From: Flavobacterium sp. NG2
Lineage (GTDB): Bacteria > Bacteroidota > Bacteroidia > Flavobacteriales > Flavobacteriaceae
Assembly (NCBI RefSeq): GCF_034119845.1
Contig: NZ_CP139420.1
Location: 3,474,001-3,538,000 of the forward strand
Length of the DNA: 64,000 nt
Reading direction: 5' to 3'
This document shows, in pieces, positions 52,583-60,973 of the stretch. Position 1 is the stretch's first letter; each line of letters starts with the position of its first letter. The notes beneath the pieces were generated by a model. That model had not been told where the DNA came from, searched no databases, and saw only the letters and a program-made list of their open reading frames with translations. Made by a program: the position numbers and the translations under genes.

Positions 52583-53866
52583 TTAGTTTTCATCAATTTC
52601 TATTCGTTTTATATCTCCTACTAAGAATACATAGGATAGCAAGCCTATTAATGCTAAACCTCCAATAAAAAACAACGCAGGTTTAAAGTCTCCATCTTTA
52701 ACTAAAAAACCAATTGATACAGGTATCACTACAGATGACAATCCTCCAATTAAGTTAAAAACACCTCCAGTTAGTCCTATTAATCTCTTCGGAGCCATTA
52801 ATGAAATAAAAATCCAAGTAATACTTGCTAATCCATTGCCAAAAAAAGCCAAGGATAAAAATAAAATCACGAAAAAAGTATTGTCTGTATAATTTGCACC
52901 GATAATAAAGGTGGATAGCAACATTCCAAAAATTATGGGCATTTTTCTTGAAAATTCGTTTGAATATCCTTTTTTTATTAAAAAATCAGAAGTAAAACCC
53001 GCTAAAATAACTCCGGAAAAAGCAGCTAAAAAAGGTATCGAAGCTAAAAAACCAGATTGTAAAAAATCAAGACCTCTGTATTTAACCAAATAGGTTGGAA
53101 ACCAAGTTAGAAAAAAAATAGCGGTAGCTCCTAAACAAAATTGACCTATATATAAACCCCATAACTTTCGGTATATAAAAGCATGTTTTAAATCATTCCA
53201 TTCAAATTTTTTTTTCAATTTGATTTCATTTGAATAATTTTTGTTGTCTTGATTTATATATTCTAATTCAGACTCACTTACTTTTCTTGAATCTTCTGGA
53301 TCACGATAAATTTTAAACCAAATAATACCCCAAATTAAACCTATTACACCTGAAACGATAAATAAACCCCTCCATCCCATATAGTTTTGAATAGTAACTA
53401 ATAAAGGAGTTAAAAAAGCTAAACCAATATATTGTCCTGAAGTATAGATGCCAATAGCACTTGCACGTTCTTTTTCGGGAAACCATTTAGTTACTATTGA
53501 ATTATTAGTTGGGTAAGAAGGTGCTTCAAAAATTCCTACGCTAGCTCGTAAACCTATTAACATCGAAAAAGAATTAACAAAACCTTGTAATAAAGTTGCA
53601 AATGACCACAAAACTAGCATTAAAGAATACAAAAATCTAGCCTTAATTTTGTCAACCAATATTCCTCCAGGTATTTGTAATCCTGCATAAGTCCATGCAA
53701 AAGCAGAAAAAACTAATCCCATTTGTACCGAATTTAAATCAAGATCGTCAGCAATTGCAAAAGCAGCTACAGAAATATTACTCCTATCTAAATAATTTAT
53801 TACAACGGTTATAAAAACCATCATAAGAATTTTATATCGTTGTTTTGTAGTTGGTTTTGTTGTCAT
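52583..53866 (-). CDS. MFS transporter, anion:cation symporter family (hexuronate/aldonate)
   Basis: A 427-residue, twelve-helix inner-membrane transporter. The helix-1 motif INYLDRSNISVAAFAI and WFPEKERASAIGIYTSGQYIG are typical of the ACS family (ExuT, GarP, DgoT, LgoT), which imports sugar acids. It is the first gene of the KDG operon, 19 bp before the dehydratase-like gene. It probably brings in a monomeric acid sugar such as a hexonate or anhydro-galactonate. L-galactonate is possible too, since E. coli LgoT is an ACS protein. Confidence 0.88.
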   Translation of the reverse strand: MTTKPTTKQRYKILMMVFITVVINYLDRSNISVAAFAIADDLDLNSVQMGLVFSAFAWTYAGLQIPGGILVDKIKARFLYSLMLVLWSFATLLQGFVNSFSMLIGLRASVGIFEAPSYPTNNSIVTKWFPEKERASAIGIYTSGQYIGLAFLTPLLVTIQNYMGWRGLFIVSGVIGLIWGIIWFKIYRDPEDSRKVSESELEYINQDNKNYSNEIKLKKKFEWNDLKHAFIYRKLWGLYIGQFCLGATAIFFLTWFPTYLVKYRGLDFLQSGFLASIPFLAAFSGVILAGFTSDFLIKKGYSNEFSRKMPIIFGMLLSTFIIGANYTDNTFFVILFLSLAFFGNGLASITWIFISLMAPKRLIGLTGGVFNLIGGLSSVVIPVSIGFLVKDGDFKPALFFIGGLALIGLLSYVFLVGDIKRIEIDEN

Positions 53867-54013
53867 TTAAGTATGTCTAAAAGTATTTGTAATTAATAAG
53901 ATTCTTATGTTTAAATTTTAATTGTTTTCAATTGATCTTATAAAAATTCTAAGTTGTTTCGTTTATAAAGATATGTTAGTTAAAGCTTTACCAAAAATCA
54001 TAAAAATTCTATT

Positions 54014-55432
54014 TTATTTATCAATCACTGGATCTCTTTTTTCATCTGTGCGATGCACAGCATTCACTTCATAAATGGTTTTTAACATCCATAAAGGACG
54101 TTCTAATCCCGCTTCCCAGTCAAATAAGGTTTTATACAAGGCTCTCACTTTTTCTGGATATTGAGTAGCCAAATCGTTTTTCTCTCCTACGTCTTGAGTA
54201 ATATTATACAACTCAGCAGGTCTATCAGGATAACGCAACAATTTCCAATCGCCTTCCCGAACTACGCCTCTATTGGCTATTTTCCAAAACAATCTTTGAT
54301 GAGGAGCTTCAGTGTTTTTATGGGTGATAAAAGGCATTAAATCAACACCATCTAATGCCTTAATTTGAGCAGCGTTTCCTCCTGCCAGATTGATAAAAGT
54401 AGGTGTCATATCCAACATGCTTATCGACTTATCATAAGTCGTTCCAGCTTTAATAACCGAGGGTAATTTCATGATAAATGGTACTCGAATTCCTCCTTCT
54501 AATAAAGTCGATTTACAACCACTCAATGGGTAATTAGAAGTTTCGGTAACATCAGGCCCACCATTATCATTCCCAAAAACAATCAGCGTATTTTTCTCTA
54601 AACCTAGCTTTTTTAGTTTGTCTAAAATTTGCCCACAAGCACGGTCTAAGGCAAGTGTCATAGCTGCCAATTGCTTCCGTTTCCCTGTTAGATGTTTAAT
54701 TTTAGCCATATCTTCCTCGGTAGTATGCAATGGCGAATGCACGGCATTAAAAGAAACATACATAAAAAATGGATTTTTCTTGTTGCGTTCCATAAACTCA
54801 CAGGCTTTGTCTGCAAAATCATCGGTGATATATTTTTGTGGTTCTGCATAATTCCCAAAACCTTGCTCCAATCTATCTTCTGGTCTTTGTTTGGCTTCGG
54901 TTTCTGTCAAAGTCCAAAAACTTCTAGCGCCTCCTCTAAAACCGTAAAACTCATCAAAACCTCTCTTCAAAGGGTGGTATCTATCGGCATTCCCCAAATG
55001 CCATTTCCCTAAAACAATAGACTTATAACCCAATGGATTCAAGTAATCGGCAATGGTTTTTATAGGTAACGGCAATCCCATTTCGTCATCATTCAATCGT
55101 GAGGATTCGCTCATATAGCCTGGCACATTGTTTTCTTCAATACCAAAACGCTGTTGGTACATCCCTGTTAACAAACCCGCTCTCGAAGGTCCACATACAG
55201 AATCAGTTGTATAAGCTTCTTTAAAAACCATTCCTTCGGTGGCTAGCTTATCTAAATTAGGAGTCGAAAAATACTTACTGCCTTGAAATCCAAAATCATT
55301 ATACCCAGCATCATCAGCAAAAAGGAAAATGATATTTGTTTTAGGCGCTTTTTTTTGTGCTGTTATTTTTATTGGTGAAAATGCCAATAAAAAAACAATC
55401 ATTAATAAAAAAAGGTTCTTAGTTTGTTTCAT
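54014..55432 (-). CDS. Type I (formylglycine) sulfatase, S1 family
   Basis: A 472-residue exported sulfatase, the shortest of the five. The signal peptide covers about residues 1-25 (ITA-Q). LFADDAGYNDFGFQGSKYF holds the first metal ligands. The signature C-G-P-S-R has Cys80, followed by AGLLTGMYQQRFG. LGKWHLG and FGNDNGGP complete the active site. It appears to be a single-gene unit: 147 bp separate it from the transporter gene downstream and 334 bp from the GH3 gene upstream. Its upstream gap carries the shared 12-mer and a dispersed repeat. Confidence 0.94.
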   Translation of the reverse strand: MKQTKNLFLLMIVFLLAFSPIKITAQKKAPKTNIIFLFADDAGYNDFGFQGSKYFSTPNLDKLATEGMVFKEAYTTDSVCGPSRAGLLTGMYQQRFGIEENNVPGYMSESSRLNDDEMGLPLPIKTIADYLNPLGYKSIVLGKWHLGNADRYHPLKRGFDEFYGFRGGARSFWTLTETEAKQRPEDRLEQGFGNYAEPQKYITDDFADKACEFMERNKKNPFFMYVSFNAVHSPLHTTEEDMAKIKHLTGKRKQLAAMTLALDRACGQILDKLKKLGLEKNTLIVFGNDNGGPDVTETSNYPLSGCKSTLLEGGIRVPFIMKLPSVIKAGTTYDKSISMLDMTPTFINLAGGNAAQIKALDGVDLMPFITHKNTEAPHQRLFWKIANRGVVREGDWKLLRYPDRPAELYNITQDVGEKNDLATQYPEKVRALYKTLFDWEAGLERPLWMLKTIYEVNAVHRTDEKRDPVIDK

Positions 55433-55460
55433 TAATCAGTTAATTTTAATCATTTAATTT

Positions 55461-55488
55461 GGGCGTGACCCTTCGTAAAAACTAGACA
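55461..55488. promoter_or_regulatory. Shared 12-mer (inverted) next to an R1-like end fragment
   Basis: AAAAACTAGACA at 55477-55488 is the exact inverse complement of the 12-mer at 16753 and 34249, about 45 bp upstream of the sulfatase ATG. Directly before it, GGGCGTGACCC (55461-55471) resembles one end of repeat R1, possibly a relic of a third copy. Confidence 0.4.
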
Positions 55489-55523
55489 AATTCCGATTAG
55501 TCCAAATAAAATCATCTAATCTA

Positions 55524-55728
55524 CTAAACCACTATGGACTGAAAGTTCATAGATTTTATTAGTAGACTTAAAGTCTGCGAGGCTAAAGAATGCATTTTTT
55601 AAACCACAAATTACACGAATTAACACAAATATATTTATGGGAATTTGTGTAATTTGTGGTAAAATACTTTTAGTAGCTAAAGCGAAATGCCCTAAAGTGT
55701 ACAGTTTTAACTATTTTTGGGACCAATA
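55524..55728. repeat. Dispersed palindromic repeat R2, copy 2
   Basis: This fills most of the 334-bp gap 55433-55766. Its left end CTAAACCACTATGGACTG and right end CTATTTTTGGGACCAATA match copy 1 (20298-20496) with few changes. The core is a 14-bp perfect stem, ACCACAAATTACAC (55603-55616) with its complement at 55647-55660. The loop contains a second ACACAAAT/ATTTGTGT pairing. No gene lies in the gap. Confidence 0.75.
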
Positions 55729-55766
55729 TATTGATAATAGCACTGAATCAATCTTTAAAATAAGCT

Positions 55767-58133
55767 TTAGTTTTTCACTTCATTTTCAGTAAAAAAAACT
55801 TCCCTTCCATGCTCTAAAATCAAGTCCTTTCCTTTAAATTCAATAATCCCTTTTTGACGAATGTCTGTGGAGGAAGCGCCAATTTTGAATTCGTATTTTC
55901 CTGCTTCAACAATCCATTTTTCATTTTTATACTGCACCAATTGTTGCGGAGATACATGAAATATTACAGTTTTCTCTTCGCCTGCTTTTAAAGCCACACG
56001 CTCAAAACCCTTTAATTGTATCGGTTTTTGGGTTGATGCTTTATCCACTGGCGAAACATACAATTGCACAATTTCGTCCCCAGCACGTTCTCCTGTGTTT
56101 TTAACATTTACAGCAATGGCAAAACGATCATCGGTAATCTTAACAGCTGATTTTATTTTAAATTTCGAATATTCATAGTTTGTGTATGACAGTCCGTAAC
56201 CAAATGGATATTGTACCAAAGAAGCCTCTTCGTACCCATTTTTATAATTAATTTCGTCACGAGATTCGGTACGAGGATAGGTCACACATAATTTAGCTGA
56301 TGGATTTACATTTCCAACCAAAATATCAGCCAATGCGTTCCCGCCTTCTTCCCCTGGAAACCAAGCTTGAACGATGGCAGCACATTTGTCTTCAAATTTG
56401 CTTACCAGTTGTTGACGACCACCAAACATAACCAAAATCACAGGCTTACCCGTAGCAATTAATTTTTCAACAAACGCTTCCTGCTCACCTGGTAAACGAA
56501 TTCCTTTTCGTTCCCTTCCTTCGCCACATAAATACAAGTTTTCGCCCATAGCCGCAATAATCACATCGCTTTCTGTCGCTATTTTTAAGGCATTTTGTAA
56601 ATCCGGCTGCGGAAGTCCTTTGATGCTTAATAATTTTAACTTGCTCAAACGATCATCACCTAAACCACTATTATCAATTTTTGATTCTAATGCCGCACTC
56701 CAATCACAACCTCTTTCATGAAAAATTTGAACATCTTTTGCTACTTTATTCTCTAACCCTTCTTTTAATGTAATTAACTTAGGATTGGTAGGATCAAACG
56801 CTGTACTGTGCCAAAAAGAAATCATAGACTGATAGGTATAATCTCCTAACAAGCATTGATAAGTAGCCGCATTAGGCCCTAGTAATGCAATTTTCTTGAC
56901 TCCTTTTTTCAAAGGTAAAACACCATTGTTTTTTAACAGTACAATAGATTGAGCCGCAGTTTCATAAGCCAATTTTCTATTGGCAGGCGGATCAAAATCT
57001 AATGTCCCTTCGGTTCCAATGATGGGATTTTCATCTAATAAACCTAACTTGGCTTTCATGATAAGCGCTCTTTTTACAGCTTGATTGATAGTTTCTATTG
57101 AAACTTCACCGTTTTTAAGCGCTTCAGGTAATAAAGGATAAGCAATAGGAGAAGAAAGTTCAATATCAACTCCAGCATTAATGGCCATAGCTCCTGCCAC
57201 CATTTCAGATGGTGCTTGCTTGTATCCTTTATACGTTTTGGAAACCGCAAAATAATCACTCACTACCAATCCATCAAAACCTATTTCTTTGCGTAACATT
57301 TGGTCAAGCATAATCGGACTTGCTACTACCGGCAAAGCTTTGTATTTACCATAAGAAGGCATAACGCTCTTGGCACCTGCTATTTTGATACAGGCTTCAT
57401 GTGGCATTAAATATTCTTCGTATAATTCTTTTTCACTATTGTTAAAAGTACCATAACCCGCAAAATGTTTGACCGTTGCCGCAACACCAGTTTTAAAATC
57501 ATCTCCTTGCAAGCCTTTTACAAAGGCAACCCCCATTTTTGAAGTCAAATAGGCATCTTCACCATAACTTTCTTCTAATCTGTTCCAATGGGCTGTTCTA
57601 CTTAAATCTAACATGGGCGATAAAGCAAAAGTCGCTCCCGCAGCACGCATGGTTCGAGCCGTTGATGCTGAATTATTTTGAACTATATCTGGGTTCCAAG
57701 AACAACCCACACCTATCTGTTGCGGAAAGGTGGTGGCTCCTTGTGTAGCAAAACCCGTAATGGCTTCTTCATGAAATATTGCGGGGATTTTAGTCTTGGT
57801 TTCTGTCATTAAATAATGCTGTACCTCACGAACCAAATCCCTTAATTTTTCAGGTTCTAATGTTAATCCTGATGAAAATTGACAAAAATGACCTATTCCA
57901 TACGGAATTTGTTCTCTACATTTTTGTAAAGAAACTTTTCCATCGACCATAATTTCTTTCAAACGAGTTCCAACAATTTGTGCTAATTTTTCCTCCATGG
58001 TCATTTTGCTCATGAGGGCTTCTACTTTAGCATCTATTTCGGGTGTTGAATAGGGAACTGTCTTTCGTGCCTGAGCATTTAGCAAAACACTAAAGCCGAA
58101 AGAGAATCCAATTAGCAATGTTTTAAAATTCAT
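55767..58133 (-). CDS. GH3-family beta-glycosidase
   Basis: An exported GH3 enzyme of 788 residues from the ATG at 58133; a GTG one codon earlier is the alternative. The signal peptide ends near residue 21 (LNA-Q). The nucleophile is Asp293 in GLVVSDYFA. Other GH3 landmarks are VKHFAGYG, AWFPGEEGGNALADILVGN and the C-terminal FN3-like domain after QYPFGYGLSYTNYEY. The LCGEGRERKGIRLPGEQEAFVEKLI insert is of the glucosidase/xylosidase type. It belongs to a different GH3 branch from the enzyme at 12840. One base separates it from the sulfatase upstream, so they are certainly cotranscribed. Confidence 0.93.
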   Translation of the reverse strand: MNFKTLLIGFSFGFSVLLNAQARKTVPYSTPEIDAKVEALMSKMTMEEKLAQIVGTRLKEIMVDGKVSLQKCREQIPYGIGHFCQFSSGLTLEPEKLRDLVREVQHYLMTETKTKIPAIFHEEAITGFATQGATTFPQQIGVGCSWNPDIVQNNSASTARTMRAAGATFALSPMLDLSRTAHWNRLEESYGEDAYLTSKMGVAFVKGLQGDDFKTGVAATVKHFAGYGTFNNSEKELYEEYLMPHEACIKIAGAKSVMPSYGKYKALPVVASPIMLDQMLRKEIGFDGLVVSDYFAVSKTYKGYKQAPSEMVAGAMAINAGVDIELSSPIAYPLLPEALKNGEVSIETINQAVKRALIMKAKLGLLDENPIIGTEGTLDFDPPANRKLAYETAAQSIVLLKNNGVLPLKKGVKKIALLGPNAATYQCLLGDYTYQSMISFWHSTAFDPTNPKLITLKEGLENKVAKDVQIFHERGCDWSAALESKIDNSGLGDDRLSKLKLLSIKGLPQPDLQNALKIATESDVIIAAMGENLYLCGEGRERKGIRLPGEQEAFVEKLIATGKPVILVMFGGRQQLVSKFEDKCAAIVQAWFPGEEGGNALADILVGNVNPSAKLCVTYPRTESRDEINYKNGYEEASLVQYPFGYGLSYTNYEYSKFKIKSAVKITDDRFAIAVNVKNTGERAGDEIVQLYVSPVDKASTQKPIQLKGFERVALKAGEEKTVIFHVSPQQLVQYKNEKWIVEAGKYEFKIGASSTDIRQKGIIEFKGKDLILEHGREVFFTENEVKN

Positions 58134-58137
58134 CACT

Positions 58138-59664
58138 TTATTTTATAGGTGTGTATTTGTCTCCTACTATTTTTTTATATTGCTCAAAAAAACTGTTGAC
58201 CAATTTAGGATTAGCAGCCGCTTGGTTGTTTTTTTGACCGATATCCGTTTTCAAATTATACAGCTGAAATTGGGTATCAATTCCTAATTCAGTGTGCGTT
58301 TGCTCGTTCATCGCTTTTCCTTTATAAGGTGGAATCATAATCCAGTCTCCCGTTCTGAAAGCTGTTTTAGAGCCTGCTTCGGTAACCAAGTTTTGACGGC
58401 CTTTTTTATCTTTTCCTAAAAAAGTATTAATTGTGTTCTGGCTATCACCCATACTCGCTTTTACTCCCAACATAGAAGCAAAAGAGGCCAATAAATCCAT
58501 TTGACACACTAAAGCGTCTGATACTTGAGGCTTGATAGTTCCTTTCCAATACACCATAAATGGTACGCGTGTTCCTGCTTCAAACAAACTATATTTACCC
58601 CCACGCAATTTACCTGCTGGCGTATGCTTTCCTAATTTTTCAACAGCCTCATCATGGTAGCCATCGTCAAGAACAGGGCCATTATCACTTGAAAAAACAA
58701 TTAACGTATTCTCTAAAATTCCTTCTTCTTTTAAAGTTTTCATGAATTCACCAATACACCAATCAGCTTCCAAAATAGCATCTCCACGAGGTCCCATTCC
58801 TGATTTACCTACAAAACGAGGATGTGGTGTGCGCGGTACATGCGGTTGTTGCAAAGCATAATACAAGAAAAATGGTTTGCTTTTGTGCTCGCGAACATAG
58901 TTTTTAGCTTTGATTAAAAAATGGTCTGCCATATCGGTATCTGTCCATTTTGCAGCTTCTCCACCCTTCATATAACCTATTCTCGGAATACCGTTTACAA
59001 TACTTTGATTGTGACCGTGACTCCATTTCATCGTAGTTAATTCTGGATTGTCAACTCCTGTAGGTTGTCCCTCAAAGTTCTTTTTATAACTTACAAAAAT
59101 AGGATCCTTAGGGTCTAGATTATCTACACGACCGTTATCAATATACACAGTAGGAACACGGTCTTGTGTGGCTGCCAAAATATACGATTCATCAAAACCT
59201 ACCTCATTTGCTCCTGGAGAAATAGTTTTGTTCCAATCGGTTTCTCCCACTCCTAATCCTAAATGCCATTTACCTACTACGGCTGTTTGATAGCCCGCTC
59301 GCTTCAACATTTTTGGCAAAGTTTCTTGTTGGGTTGAAATAATCAATGGGGCTGAGCCTGGTAAAATCTTAGCATCGTCATTGCGCCACGGATACACTCC
59401 AGTCAATAATCCATAACGGCTAGGAGTACAAGTAGCAGAGGTAGCATAGCCATTGGTGAATTTAATTCCTCCCTTGGCCAATACATCCATATTAGGCGTT
59501 TTAATTTCAGTAGCGCCATACGAGCTCAAATCACCGTATCCTAAATCATCCAAATAGACAATCACAATATTTGGTTTTTTAGTATTCTTTTTTTGTGCCC
59601 AAATTGGAAAACTAATCATTCCCATTACCGACAAACAAATTGCTAGCTTTCTTAATTTCATCAT
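58138..59664 (-). CDS. Type I (formylglycine) sulfatase, S1 family
   Basis: A 508-residue exported sulfatase (signal peptide about residues 1-23, IWA-Q). The first metal ligands are in YLDDLGYGDLSSYG. The signature C-T-P-S-R has Cys79, followed by YGLLTGVYPWR. VGKWHLGLG and FSSDNGPVLDDG carry the remaining sites, and GGKYSLFEAGTRVPF is typical of the arylsulfatase-A-like subfamilies active on galactans and other glycans. Two ATGs (59664 and 59661) are adjacent. The gene abuts GH16 with no spacer and GH3 with one base. Confidence 0.94.
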   Translation of the reverse strand: MMKLRKLAICLSVMGMISFPIWAQKKNTKKPNIVIVYLDDLGYGDLSSYGATEIKTPNMDVLAKGGIKFTNGYATSATCTPSRYGLLTGVYPWRNDDAKILPGSAPLIISTQQETLPKMLKRAGYQTAVVGKWHLGLGVGETDWNKTISPGANEVGFDESYILAATQDRVPTVYIDNGRVDNLDPKDPIFVSYKKNFEGQPTGVDNPELTTMKWSHGHNQSIVNGIPRIGYMKGGEAAKWTDTDMADHFLIKAKNYVREHKSKPFFLYYALQQPHVPRTPHPRFVGKSGMGPRGDAILEADWCIGEFMKTLKEEGILENTLIVFSSDNGPVLDDGYHDEAVEKLGKHTPAGKLRGGKYSLFEAGTRVPFMVYWKGTIKPQVSDALVCQMDLLASFASMLGVKASMGDSQNTINTFLGKDKKGRQNLVTEAGSKTAFRTGDWIMIPPYKGKAMNEQTHTELGIDTQFQLYNLKTDIGQKNNQAAANPKLVNSFFEQYKKIVGDKYTPIK

Positions 59665-60951
59665 TTACTTCTTTTTATTCTTAGTTGTTTTATTCTCTGT
59701 TACATTAATTATCAAGGTACTCATATCAATATCTTTAGGCTTAGCTACATTCAGTGGACGAATTTTTGCCATCAACGAATAGCCTTTGTTAACTTCAATT
59801 GGCTTATCCAATTTCAATTCATATTCTAAATGAGCATAACCGGCATAAGCAACCCACTTCGTTTCAGTGATTTTCTTTCCATCTGCATCTGATAATTTTA
59901 GAAAAATTTCACGGTCTTCGAGGGCTTTATAAGCCAACGGTATTTTTAAAACATTAGATGCTGGTAAATCAATAGTAGCTGAGTGGAAAAGGATGGTTTC
60001 ATCAAAAAGTTTCACCGACGGGTCATGAATAGCATCTTTATTAGCATCAGTCACATCGACTAATTTATACCCACGTACCCAATCATAATAAACCACATTT
60101 TTAGTAGGGTCAGCCAATTCTTCATCTGTTGGCAATTCAATCCACGGAAAAGGATAGGTTTCGGATACTAAACGCATATGCATCGGTCTGTCAAAGGGTT
60201 TGTCGCTTATTTTATCATAAAACTTTTGATGTTTGGGTTCGCTATTGTTGTAATAATAACTAGCATTTTGCTCATCACGCCACCAACCACCATATACATG
60301 GAATCTAGCAGAAGAAACTTCAGGGTTATTAAAATTAACAGCTGCAGCGCGGTAATCGTGTTTTTCTTTGTTGCAATCCGTGTACCAATAGTGTGAATTG
60401 GAGTGCATACCATGGGCAAAATAACTACCACTAAAATTACCATCTCTCCCTATAGACTCATGAATATCCCATTCTAAACCATAATTATCACAGTCTTTAG
60501 CCCCTTTTTTAGTACCATTCGTTGAGAACCAAAAAGTAGTAGACATGGATGTAGCCGCCGCTTTCACTTTGGTTTCATAATACCCAAAAAGTACTGATTT
60601 CTTTGACACTACAGCACCGCCAGCTATGTTGTAAATCGACTCTTTTCCATACGCTTTAACAATGGTGTCTTTTTTCAGTTTCTCCCCTTTAATTTGAAGA
60701 AAACCATCTTTGACCGAAACTTGAGAAGACAAAAAGATACCAGGCTCTCTTCCTTTCCAAGTAGGATGATGGTCATACCATTTGGTGGTATCCAATTGCG
60801 TTCCGTTGAATTCATCTGAGAAATCAGGATTTACTACCCATCTTTTTCCTAAAGGAGGTTCTGGTGGCCCTGAAGATACGGTTTGAGAATATCCTGCCAC
60901 TACATTACCAAATGCAACTAATCCCATTATTATTTTTGCAAGCTTTATCAT
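59665..60951 (-). CDS. GH16-family endo-galactanase candidate (agarase/porphyranase-like)
   Basis: A 428-residue exported GH16 enzyme (signal peptide about residues 1-22). The catalytic motif is E160-W-D-I-H-E165, matching the E-x-D-x-x-E form used by agarases, porphyranases and kappa-carrageenases, with Glu160 as nucleophile and Glu165 as acid/base. The opening PPLGKRWVVNPDFSDEFNG and KWYDHHPTWKGREPGIF are typical of galactan-active GH16. Trp at the second motif position is unusual. Residues from about 320 form a short C-terminal sandwich. It is the likely endo-acting enzyme of the locus. The exact galactan cannot be decided by eye. Confidence 0.82.
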   Translation of the reverse strand: MIKLAKIIMGLVAFGNVVAGYSQTVSSGPPEPPLGKRWVVNPDFSDEFNGTQLDTTKWYDHHPTWKGREPGIFLSSQVSVKDGFLQIKGEKLKKDTIVKAYGKESIYNIAGGAVVSKKSVLFGYYETKVKAAATSMSTTFWFSTNGTKKGAKDCDNYGLEWDIHESIGRDGNFSGSYFAHGMHSNSHYWYTDCNKEKHDYRAAAVNFNNPEVSSARFHVYGGWWRDEQNASYYYNNSEPKHQKFYDKISDKPFDRPMHMRLVSETYPFPWIELPTDEELADPTKNVVYYDWVRGYKLVDVTDANKDAIHDPSVKLFDETILFHSATIDLPASNVLKIPLAYKALEDREIFLKLSDADGKKITETKWVAYAGYAHLEYELKLDKPIEVNKGYSLMAKIRPLNVAKPKDIDMSTLIINVTENKTTKNKKK

Positions 60952-60973
60952 ATTTTTTCTATTCTATTTATAG

